From positions 434,001-498,000 of the forward strand of contig JAMPIV010018979.1 of the NCBI GenBank assembly GCA_024509875.1: DNA of 64,000 bases, written 5' to 3'. The stretch is from Oreohelix idahoensis (Eukaryota; Mollusca; Gastropoda; Stylommatophora; Oreohelicidae). A program made the translations under genes and the position numbers. Under the pieces are notes generated by a model, which ran no database searches, was not told where the DNA came from, and was given only the letters and a program-made list of their open reading frames with translations. Positions within the stretch are counted from its first letter, which is position 1; every line of letters begins with the position of its first letter. Positions 38,920 through 49,599 of this stretch are shown in pieces.

Positions 38920-39895
38920 TGCAGTAGTGGTTTTGTTGTTGGTGACTACTACCTTGTGCTGACACGCGAATGCTATAAGGTTATGTGGCGATCAGGCAAC
39001 AGGAACATGAACAGGGCACGTCAACTAATGCTAGTGCCAAATGAAGCACCCTGGAACTCTTGGGTTAGTTTACACAGTTTATTTGACAATAACGTTGGAC
39101 GTACGATAAGACGAGCAGAGTATACATCCTCTGACATTAACGGTTTGCATATTAATAAACATGGAGAAATTTCAATATATTATCACTGTTCAGATCGGAT
39201 AGTCTCATGATAGTCGTATTAATGAACATACGATAGGACATCGTAAGTAAAGCATCAAGATTCATATTTGAGGCATCATGGCAAACAGTGCATATAAAAT
39301 CCTAAGTCCTGACTTTGACTGACCTCTCATCATCTGCCGTAATCCATAGGACGGCGAAAATATACTTTATCTATGTATTCACGTTTGTAATACAATGCTT
39401 CCAAGCGGCACGTACTTGAAAATAATAGGCTGGATCCAATAACTTCACTTTATCTTTAATCCATTTCAGTACACCCTAAAGAAGGGTCAACAATTCCCCA
39501 TTGAATGTTCTGACTAGATTCAACATGGCGAAAACGTAATATATATTTTTCATTAGCTTAAATGACTTACTGTTAAATCCTCACGGCGATAGCTTCCACA
39601 TGGAAGGCCGTATAATATAGGCATCAACAGTAGTTTACCCACAATATGAGGCTCGAACAAACAGACCAACGTCTGACTTCCATCCCAGCCATTACCTCTC
39701 TCTCTGAGGTCACTGCGTCATCCAGTGTTTAGCAACAAAACGCCAAAATACCCAAGCACAAATATGTGCGCTTCCGTGCGCGATGAATTTAATTACCAAT
39801 ATATTCTTACCACATTTGTTGATGCGTACCCTCTTAACAGGAGTAAGACCCGTGTCCACTTTAATACTGTTAAGGCACTTAAAAAGGACGTAACA
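38920..39895 (-). repeat. LTR of element D (5' LTR in element orientation)
   Basis: Partner of 22947-23922, ending beside target duplication CCCAT (39896-39900). It starts TGCAGTAG on the plus strand where the partner has TGTAGTAG. Confidence 0.87.
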
Positions 39896-39900
39896 CCCAT

Positions 39901-41999
39901 ACTAGATACTCTTGTGTTTTGGCCACTCTTGGACCACAACTGCAAATCAGGGGAGGCAATACCGTCACAATTACAAATAATCAAGAGCGCAACTTTCGTA
40001 TTTATAAAGTGAAAGCGGGATTTATTCATGTCCATTGGACTGTCCCGTAAGGCGAAGATTCTCTTTCAATCAACGAAGGTAAATGTCAACATAACACAGC
40101 ATGTGATAGATTCACAGTGGATTTAGCCGACATATCATGACAGAAGCCTCTCCCCCATCCCTTTTCAAGCCAGACTTACGTCTGTCTGTTTCGGGCGAAA
40201 TATTTCTGGGGATTCTATTCTACCATGACTACTCTCCCGGTTACCTCTCATCCTGCTTCTCATCCATCGTGGGATGCTACTGCGGAAATATACTCCTGCG
40301 TTTTATCTCCTTTCGGGCAGAAAACTTCTGGAAATTTCATTGCACAAATGAGGGTTAAATCTAAGAGTTGTGTTATTAACACCAATCACAACGTAGCGTC
40401 AATCAACAAAAGATAATTCTAGTTATCTAGGACAGGGGTTCTCAACCTCTTTTGCTCATGCCCCCCCCCCCTTTTCCCCCCGATCCTCCTTTCCCTCTGT
40501 CCTAACGTAGCCCCACTGAGCTATTCAGCGCATGCGCATTTAATAATATTTTCCCAGCAATACGACGTCGAGATTGATGAAACATAAGCTTCGTCAAAGA
40601 ATTTTTTGGGCATTCATGGAGATGGCTTTTATTTGTCTCCAGAAGCGCGATCATTAAGAAGTTGAAATGGAATAGTAGCGACGGAGCTAAGAAAGAGAAC
40701 TTGAGTGGGGTTCAATGTGGAATTACAGCGGTTGTGCCTGTCTATGGCGACTTGTATCTCACTATTACAACGTGAAAAGAAGAGGTCTTTGCAATTTAAA
40801 GTTCTATCCCCTAAGAATCAGCCGCCACTGTATTATTATCGATACTGCACCTAATGGTGTTGAATTCAGCTGCAGTATGGGGCGTAAGAACTGTCTAATG
40901 TAAGTAGCCCGCCTGGTTAATTTAGTGGATTCCATGATATGCGGAATCTTTATTTACTTTATATAGTGCGGTCGTTAAGTCATTGTGCTTCTATGCAATG
41001 CGTAATCAGTTTTTTACGTATGTACTTTCCACACAGTAACCTAGCAAGAACATCTCGAATCCCAAGTCTTACTGAGTGCATTTTGATCAAGTAAACATTA
41101 AGAGTGATAGCAGATAGGCATTTACACAGAGGAATGAAACTGAAGTGGTGTGTTGTAGATTTTCAGAACCAAAAAAAAAGTATTTGTAGCGTTAACTCTG
41201 GTTAGCATACTATTGTAGCATCTGTGAGGGCAGGGTGACTCGAAAAGCAAAACCATACTGGATTCGATTTATGAACACATTTTGAGTGGGTTCCCCCTTC
41301 CCCCCGGCCTAAACTTCTCAGATTTTTATAACGAGGTAAACGAAAATAGGTAATGCGTCTATAGTAGGACAAAGGGCAAAAAAAAAAAAATTAAATGGTA
41401 CGGCCACGAGACACTCGCCAGGGACAACGAGATTTTTAGGGTGTTTATGTGAACAACATCAGAGGTAGAACAATCAAAGACATCATTAACAGAGTCAACG
41501 AAACATGAGCGGCTAATAATCTAAATATCATCTGAAAATGAAAAGCTTTCGAGTGCAACACAAAAATCAAACTAAGAATAGCTTAGCGTTGCTTACTGTC
41601 TGTACTTCTATCACGGCATTTTTCCCCTTGCTCTGCAGTGATGGTCCAACAATGGCAACAATTCAGGCTATCTACTGAGGGTCTTCAAATGTATCTACCT
41701 TTCGCTCAGGATTACTCTTGGCAGAGATGTGAATTAAAGAATGATGCTTCAATTCTAAGGAGCTTCATCGGAATTTTAGAAATCAAGCACCATGGCTGAT
41801 ATTATCAAGGGCCGTAATGAACTTAGTATCTTCCTATACCTTCTATGAGGAGAAAAGAATTTTGCTCGTTTGATGAGCCCCTACCTGATTTAATTCAGTA
41901 AAATCTTACTTCATTTTCTCTGTTTACATGTATTTAAACTGAGTGCGACATACGTGTGCAGTTCACTCAAAATTATTAAATCAACTATAAGTTTATATA
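39901..41999. other. Anonymous DNA, possible hAT end
   Basis: No gene recognised. CAGGGGTTCTCAACCTCTTTTGC at about 40434 resembles the terminal repeat common in hAT transposons. I do not find a matching opposite end, so this is weak. Short ORFs (40137-40416, 40715-40903) lack domains. Confidence 0.4.
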
Positions 42000-42016
42000 T
42001 ATAGATATATATATAG

Positions 42017-42198
42017 AGGACTGTGGAGGCTGAGATGCAAAGAATGAACCAGAGTTGGGGCACTGTACGAAGGATGGCCGCCGACCGAGCAAAGTGGAAT
42101 CAATTTGTTGTTGCCCTACAAGACGTCACTAGGCGTGATGGCCACTGACTGCTTTGACGGTCGGCAGCTAAGGATCAAAGAAGAAGAAGAAGAAGATA
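42017..42198 (+). mobile_element. RTE-like LINE 3' end fragment
   Basis: About 180 bases matching the reverse complement of the left end of the LINE at 33739 onward (GGATGGCCGCCGACCGAGCA, CTACAAGACG, GGATCAAAGAAGAAG). It ends in an AAG repeat and is surrounded by TATA repeats. Severe 5' truncation is usual for LINE copies. Confidence 0.85.
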
Positions 42199-44150
42199 TA
42201 TATATCAGTTATAGTTAACATTGTAATATAAATAAAGCTGTTGATAGAGAAAAATTTAGTTTTAAGGATTCATCACAGGGGATGGTCTAGTTAAGCTCTG
42301 AAATGTTTGTTATAAGAGTTCACTTGGCAGCTTTAAATAGGTACTTTGGTTCTTTGCAGGTTGTAGACTGGTTTTCTCTCGTCATGGTCATTGTCTGGTG
42401 GCTGTAACACGTCCGTCGTAGTCTCGTGGGGGTAATGATGTTGTCGTCTAGCTTTGACTGAAAGCCACTAATACCACACATACCTTGTATTTTCTACAGA
42501 AAAGTACCACCAATTGGTACCACTGACTATTATCATGAAATGAGAGATAAACAAATATCCCTCTTGAGTAGAGGTTCTCCTAAGACGAGCATCGGATGTT
42601 CCTCCCTTTCATCCCACTGTCCCATCTGCCTCAGAACGTTATTCTCTCTGAGCATTAATGTTAATCCCAGTGAGCGGAAAACACCCATTATATTTATATA
42701 AAACATGTTTACATATGCACATGCACTGGTTAAAAGGATCAATATAAGAATTAAATACATTGTTTTTATCATCATCTATTCCCTGCTCCATATGGAACTT
42801 GGTACTACCTCTGCGCTTGGTTCTGTATGAGAAACCTGCGTGAAGCAGTCACTAGCTCTTGCAGTTGTGGTTCATGAAACCATCATTCAGGGAAATAATT
42901 TCTGCAACTTGGCTAAGATGCATTTTACATGTGGTCTGGGGCATTACTTTACCATAGAATCCTACTATGACTTCGTATTCAGGCTCCTAGGATTTCAGGC
43001 TTTCCGTATTAGTAAATGTAGAGTTTTATTACTGTCTAGGTCCAGATGATGCTCAAATACGTTGTCCGGTCCTTTAAATTAGAATCTTCATTCTATTCTT
43101 CTTCCTGGCTTGTCTGGACTGTCTTATTGACGAGTTTAAATTATCAGTGCCGTAATCTTAAAATGTTATAGATTTTAAGTAACTCTCGGCCCACGCATCT
43201 ACATTGCTACGTGTAGGTGAAGTATAATCAGAAATGTTGTGTTTTAAAATTGTCCATGCCAGGCCAACCATATTCAAGTGTCTGATATTGGTAGAGGTTT
43301 TATCCCCCATCCCTCTCATAGAAAATTCCTGCGTGACACATAAGATGTGATATCTCAAAAGTCCCGCCCATATAAGTATTACCTCTTCCGTTGAATTTTT
43401 AGTCACGTTTACACCCACGACTTAGTAGATCTATCACGGATAATCTCTTTCAAGATTTCATTTTCTTGTAATTATCCTTCACAACAAAATCTAGCCGGAG
43501 ACGATTAATCGCTTTCATGCTCCAAAATCTCATTTGCTATCTTAAGTGCGTGTCTTTAATCTCTCACCAAATTGATATTTACCATGTGTTTTTGAGCACT
43601 GCATATGCAAACTTTAACAACTTATCAGGCAACAAACCTGGGTTTCTTGTACCATCCCAGACAGAAAATCGGTGGTAACAATAGCTGTATTAGCGAAAAG
43701 ACAAACGCACTGTGGCATCTTTGCTTTTACGTGTTGATCCATGCGCTCCAATTCACTGTCGTTATCTTCCTATTAACACCTGGTATAATACACGAAATTG
43801 ACCATCATGACTTAAAGCCAATATTGCCCCATCAGTGAAATCTCGCAAAGGTTGTTCAATTAAGCCCAGACATGACATGAATTGAAAGAAGAAAGTGTAA
43901 ATAATGAATCGAAAATAACAAGTACTGTCAGAGGTGGGAAAAAGAAAGTGAAAAACACAGAATGAATTAAAGGATTGCACAAGAAAATGTAACAATCAAG
44001 GTTATTTCGTCACAACTTCTGTACTATGCAGAATGCAGGAGAGTAACGGAAAACGGAAATGCCCAAATGGTACTGTTTCCACACGACACGTCTAAGGGGA
44101 AAATTCTGAATTTTGTTGTCTAACTACATCACCAACCAAGGACTGCATAT
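42199..44150. other. Anonymous DNA, nothing recognised
   Basis: Short ORFs on both strands (42533-42775, 42840-43049, 43158-43418, 43605-43838) show no domain, no shared codon pattern and no conservation with other parts of the window. Confidence 0.5.
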
Positions 44151-44222
44151 TCGAACGAACGAACGAACTTTATTTTCAAAGGGTTAAGAATTGGGCCCGC
44201 AGGCCCGTCTGACATTCTGCCC

Positions 44223-44292
<70 letters not shown>
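44151..44292 (-). mobile_element. CR1-like LINE 3' end (minus) with (CT)n
   Basis: CGAACGAACGAACGAACTTTATT is the reverse complement of the AATAAAG-TTCG tail seen at 17990-18025. It is followed by short UTR sequence and a perfect (CT)n tract at 44225-44292, echoing the arrangement at 17749. Confidence 0.65.
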
Positions 44293-44295
<3 letters not shown>

Positions 44296-44483
44296 GTGTA
44301 TACTGTATCCTTTCATCCTCACATTTCGGAACCATTAAGCACCCTCACAGCGAGTAGACGCTAGAAATGGGTTGGAGATGTCGTCAGAAGAGACCTTAGA
44401 CATCATCACCACAGCTGCAAAACTATTAGACCCCAGAATGAAGGCGAAATAAAGACCGACCAAAATCAACTTGGCGATGAAAT

Positions 44484-44650
44484 GTGGAGGCTGAGATGAA
44501 AAGCGTAAACCAGAGTTTGGAGCACTGCACGAAGGATGGACACAGACCGAGTAACGTGGAGACAGTTTGTTGCTGTCCTACAAGACGCCACTGGGCGTGA
44601 TGGTCACTGACACCTTCGCCAGTCAGTGGCTAAAGGTACAAGAAGAAGAT
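44484..44650 (+). mobile_element. RTE-like LINE 3' end fragment, diverged
   Basis: Third copy of the LINE 3' end (GGAGGCTGAGATG, GCACGAAGGATGG, CTACAAGACGCCACTGGGCG, ACAAGAAGAAGAT), more diverged than 42017-42198. It provides part of the chance ORF at 44567-44851. Confidence 0.75.
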
Positions 44651-45257
44651 GGAGTGTATGAGAATGAGCGTAGGATTAAACCCGAACTGATAGAATATAT
44701 CAGAGAGAGGATTAAAAAAAAATTCCTGAGAATTTATGTCCGAGTCATTAACAGCTCCGTCCAGCAAATAAACAAATGTAGAGAGCTAGGATGCAGCTTA
44801 CGCTATCATCATTACATCAGTGGCCCGGAACACGTGAATGCTTCGTTGTGAGCTTTCTTCAAAGGCACCTGCTGCAATAATGGCCCCGTGTTCCCTGAGG
44901 ATCGAAAACGGGAAAGATGGTGATGAATGAATGATTATAGTGCAATGGTCAGCAACCTGTCGATAAAAATCTACTGGTAGATCCAAGTGGATGATTTGGT
45001 AAATCTTTAGGCGACTGCGGGAGGGAAAAGAAATACTTTCTAAGCTATATACGTTTCGGACTAGATCTCTCTCTCCGGCATTAAAAATCGCTGTGTCCCA
45101 GGGATTAAAGGTACTTATACCGCATTCCGAACGAAAGCTCTCGAGCTGGCGCTACTAAAATATATTCGTAAACTGCATGAGATAGGAATGCGATCTTTTC
45201 TGTGTAAAGTTTATCATTCCCCCTCCCCCATCTTTCCCCACACGCTTAAAATTACCG

Positions 45258-45294
<37 letters not shown>

Positions 45295-46737
45295 AATCTA
45301 TATACATGGTAGATCTTTAGAGGGGTCAGTGTTACTAAAGTAGATCCCAAAAGCTCCTGGGTTGCCGATGTTATATAGAAACCCCAATTGCACGTATTAC
45401 TTAGCCTTAAATATGAAAAAAAGTACGAAGTCATTCTGCCTACAACTTGCCCTCATTACCATCAACAAATACTGTTTTCTTATCAGTAGATATCAGGTAT
45501 TCTAAAATTGTAAGAAAATATAGAGCAGCCGCTGTTATCTGTGACAGAGACGCGTACGCTACCACAACTGCTATCTATGACCGTGCTAGGCCTACTTGGT
45601 AAGTGAGGCTTGAGGCGAGGGCCTATGCGCTTCTCACTGTGCGTAGTTAGTCAAAACAAAAACATTCTTTGTTTCATTTATGAAGTTTTACGCACGTATG
45701 CGTAAAGAGCTAAAGAAACGCAAAGAAAGAGCCAGTTCCGGATATTGTTCTTCCAACTTTAAATATTTTTTTTTTTAACTACAAACCAGAGTAACGTTGA
45801 AGTCTGCAGCAAAATATATAGTCCACAGAAAGTTCAATATCTGGGGCAAATTCAAGATCACATAGCAATGCAGTACTACTGTATTTGAGTTTAGCAAACT
45901 TTGTCGTCAACAACACTTAACTTTAACAATAAGCAAATTTTCTAAATTATGTAACAATATAAACCATTTTACATCGCTTAACTAAATCCACGAGCAATTA
46001 ATAGGGCTAGGATTTTAATGATTTTGCTTTTTTTTTTTTTTTTTTTTTTTATAAACGACACGTTGCTCAGTTGAATATAAATGTTTTCATATACAACTAT
46101 GCAGATATAAGAACCTTTTTTACGGCATTATTTTGCATTTTTGGCATGCTAGAGCATTTTTTGAGAATTTTTGGTAATTTTGAAGCATTTTTTGTAGTCA
46201 TTATTTTGTATATTTTGGCATTTTCAATTTTTTAAAAAGTATGCATTTTTGTGTTAACATGTTCTTACTTATATATATAAAACAAAAACAAATTTCTTAC
46301 TTCACTGTTTTTCCCATGCTATTTAATAATTTTCCCGGAATCCTTGAAAACAAATGTTGCTGGAAAATGTTCCTACATAAAGTCAAATTTCGGATTTCTG
46401 AATGGAGCCATTACTTCTTTGGAGAAGTCTGTCGTGAGGTGGTCTGTTTCACAACACAGCTTCTGCATAATTCTGAGTAACTCTGACGAAAACTGCACCA
46501 AAGAAGTGGTGTGATAACGACAGACACTAGCGCTCATACCTCGTTGAAGGTGGTTTCCATTGTTCCCACCAACTGGGTGTACATGACAAGAAGTGATGAA
46601 ATGCTTAAACCGTTGGAGAGCGGGCTGAAGACCGCAACTGTAAGTTTTTACCGAGGCCAGCCTTTGTTACACGTGCGAAAATACTTTGGTGAGTCATATC
46701 TAAAGTTTCCTACCAAACCGGTGGTCACATTTCTATT
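44651..46737. other. Anonymous DNA with simple repeats
   Basis: No gene recognised. A TA/TG microsatellite lies at 45257-45294, a T-run at 46029-46050, and a T-rich GCATTTTT-like low-complexity stretch at 46130-46250. The last 20 bases before element C (CACATTTCTATTACCTC) form one unit of the 22-bp minisatellite found on the far side of C. Confidence 0.5.
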
Positions 46738-46742
46738 ACCTC

Positions 46743-48075
46743 TGTTACGCACAAATAATTACTTTTTTCCAAAGTCTTTGTATGATCGTTTTTCGTATGT
46801 ATGATCATTATTTGACTGAAATGCATGTTATATATATTTTATGGTCAAAGGGACAGAACCCGATATATCGATACTGCTATTTTTTATGAGTTTACCTCCT
46901 CTTGTATAGAGACACGTTCGGTCTATAATGTCTTGAACGAAGCGTGACCATATCTCCTTATTTGGTAGTATCAGTCAACTGTTGTAGATGTTTGAAACCT
47001 TTCTTAACGCTTCTGTTCATGTCCATAAAAGGCGCGACTGTGTAAGACTTTTATCTCGAATGTTCTTAGAATCGTCTTATTGTGAACAGCGACTCAGAGA
47101 TTGTCACTCTGCGCATGTCTCGACTGGGTTGTCGTTTGTTGTTCCGCCCAGGTCGGGCAGTTGAGAAATGGACTGATTAGCGAGCGGACGCGACTGCGTC
47201 TTGTGATTCTCTGAGGGAAATACATTGTCTTTGTGAGTTAGTTAGCTAACTAGACTATTTCCCCGTATTATTCAAGCCTGCCTGGAGGCATATGTTCATG
47301 GTTGATTTTCCGAAATAAGGTAATTCCTCTTGTATCGAACTTTAGGCTATCATCTAGAGGTTCGTCATTTTGTCGCCTTTTTGCTCGCCTGTGTGATTCA
47401 AAATGGAGAGGTACTTTGACTAGGATTAAGTCATCGGTATCTTTATACCTGAACTAGTTATATATCTATGGGTCGCTCTAGACCAACAAGACTATTGTCT
47501 GTGTTCCAGGATTCGTTATATCAGAGATCACGTCCAAGTCAGATGGTTAGACTTAGGAAGGTTATAAAGGTTGAGCTGACCTGTAATCCATGTATGCTAC
47601 TCACGTGCAGACAGTAAACGGACGTATTGTATACATCTGATCTGCTAGCTTCAGGAAGGAATAATTATCATTGTCTATGAACATTAAGGATCTGCAGCTG
47701 ACCACGGTTGCAGAAGTTATATGTATTATTTATCAAGCTTCGCTATGATATTTGTTTTCCATACAACTATTGAGTATTGACTCCTACATGACTGTCAGTT
47801 AACATGAGTTTGAATGCTGCATTCGTTATACTATGCTGATGATAACATAAGTATCATGACTGTTTTGTGGCGTGCAATAAATGGTATAAACCTAAAGCGA
47901 AGTTACCATTTTTATGACTCTACACGTCATGTTGCCTGTGGTGTACCCTGAACTGTTCTACTGCAACACACACACCGCAACAATCTAAACCAGATAAGAC
48001 ACCCACATCTTGCATTGTAATACCTGGTGTCGATAGAGGTGGTAATTTGACGGCATCCTAAAACCACCCTTATCA
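46743..48075 (+). repeat. 5' LTR of element C
   Basis: Starts TGTTACGC; the 3' boundary at CTTATCA is inferred from the target duplication and nearby primer site. A TATA-like CATAAAAGG lies near 47026, and AATAAA lies at 47876-47881. Confidence 0.85.
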
Positions 48076-49599
48076 ATTCATGGTGGCCAATAGTTGGTTT
48101 ATTCTGGTACCAACTCTCAAGGGGGTCAACAAACCCAGACATCATCAGCAGACTACAAGACAACATTGCAGTTGCTATTCATCACCTTTGATGAAATTTT
48201 TTGAAAGACGCAGCAGTACTGACAGTTGTTGATATTTTGAAACTACCCGGCGCTGCTCGGCGGTATTGAAGTTTGTCTACAAATAGAAGGACAAGTACCG
48301 AGCGAATGGATTTCCTGATCTGTTGAGAAGAAGGACAAGTGCCGTAACAACTGTTCCGGTCTCAGAATTACTGTTGCAGATTCAGAAGGTCAAGTTCAGA
48401 AGCTGTTTCCTGTCAGAAGCTGTTTCCTGTTAGAAGCTCATTTCCTTCGTCATGGCAGTTTACGAGAGCAGATATGGATCAACGTTGGATCATTGTCCTA
48501 AGAATGCTGATCACATCCTGTTCTGAACTGTGCTGACGTTGTGGATACATAGAAGTTAAGTGGCCTGTTTTGTTTGTGAACTGTGCCCTTATGTTCTAAC
48601 TGAGCCTTCTGTCTATCACATTTTTCGCACTCTTTATATGTTTACATGTTATATGTTATTTGGATTTGTATTTATATGTTTATATTTCTGCGGGTTTTCT
48701 CGGTTGGGCGGTGTCTTTCAGTAGATGATACCACGTCACAGAGGTTCTACTGTTAGCGTTTTCGTTAGGGACTGTGCGAATTTCCTACTGTGAAATTTGC
48801 TAGCGACAATCGTTGCTATATCTGTTTAGTTGTGACGAGTTGTGCTTTATTTTCGTTTTTTGTATATTTTTTTTTTTTTTTTTGTTTTTCTCTTTCTTTC
48901 TGTTTTTTAGTTTCGATTTCAATTGTTTGTATTTGTAGGTCTCCTCTTTTCTATTATTCAGTTCTTCACGTAAATTGTTGTGTATATACTGTAGCGTCAT
49001 TTGTTTGTCATATCTTCGCATTCTGTCATCATATTCTTTTTAGTTTCGCTGTTTATTTATTTGACTTATGCGAATGTTTTCGTATTGTTTGATCTTTGTT
49101 ATTGTTTACATTGACTCTGATCTTTGTTATTGTTTACATTGACGTTGATCTTTGTTATTGTTTACATTGACTCTGATCTTTGTTATTGTTTACATTGACT
49201 TTGATCTTTGTTTTGTTTACATTGTTGGTACTTTGTTATTGTTTACATTGTCTTGTTATTGTTTGCATAGTTCTTGCATAGTTAGCTTTCACTATTGTTA
49301 CATATATGCTCATGCACTATTGATCTAGAGTGCACTTATCATAACTAACTGGTGGTTTGTTGCTTATGCACTATTGTAGTGCAGTTATGATAAATAACTG
49401 ATGGTTATGCACTGATAATTAAGAGGTGACTTGTGATATTATTGTACAACTGATAATACAAATTGGTGTCAAGTCTTGTTTCCCACAGAGATTGGAGTAA
49501 ACATAGTAATTATACAAGCACTTTATTAAGTCTTGTTGCTATTAAGATTGAAATAAGATAATTAATTATTTCAGGTTCTGTACTCACATTTTAGACATC
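48076..49599 (+). other. Leader of element C
   Basis: TGGTGGCCAATAG at 48081 is the presumed primer site. A conserved block at 48688-48840 matches copy B 7541-7690. 28-bp tandem repeats (GATCTTTGTTATTGTTTACA core), about five full plus degenerate copies, run from 49091 to about 49270. A 17-bp repeat (AGAAGCTGTTTCCTGT) lies at about 48394-48440. No ORF of interest. Confidence 0.7.
49091..49270 (+). repeat. 28-bp tandem repeat in the leader of C
   Basis: Units start at 49091, 49119, 49147, 49175 and 49203, then decay. Each contains TTTGTTATTGTTTACATTG. Confidence 0.9.

Larger units (their letters stand above)
22947..39895 (-). mobile_element. LTR retrotransposon D, minus strand, with nested insertions
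   Basis: Two LTRs of about 976 bp at 22947-23922 and 38920-39895 are flanked by the direct repeat CCCAT (22942-22946 and 39896-39900). On the minus strand it runs LTR, primer region, leader, gag (37871 downward), a badly deleted pol remnant (26096-24767), 3' UTR, polypurine tract and LTR. Gag was interrupted by an RTE-like LINE (33739-37055) and by LTR element E (26097-33602), both with clean target-site duplications. Gag C-terminus, protease, integrase and most of RT are missing. I count roughly 24 LTR differences, the oldest insertion of the set. Confidence 0.88.

Noticed and set aside
40434..41330. A complete hAT transposon
   Set aside because: Only one end-like sequence (CAGGGGTTCTCAACC) was found; no partner end, target duplication or transposase.
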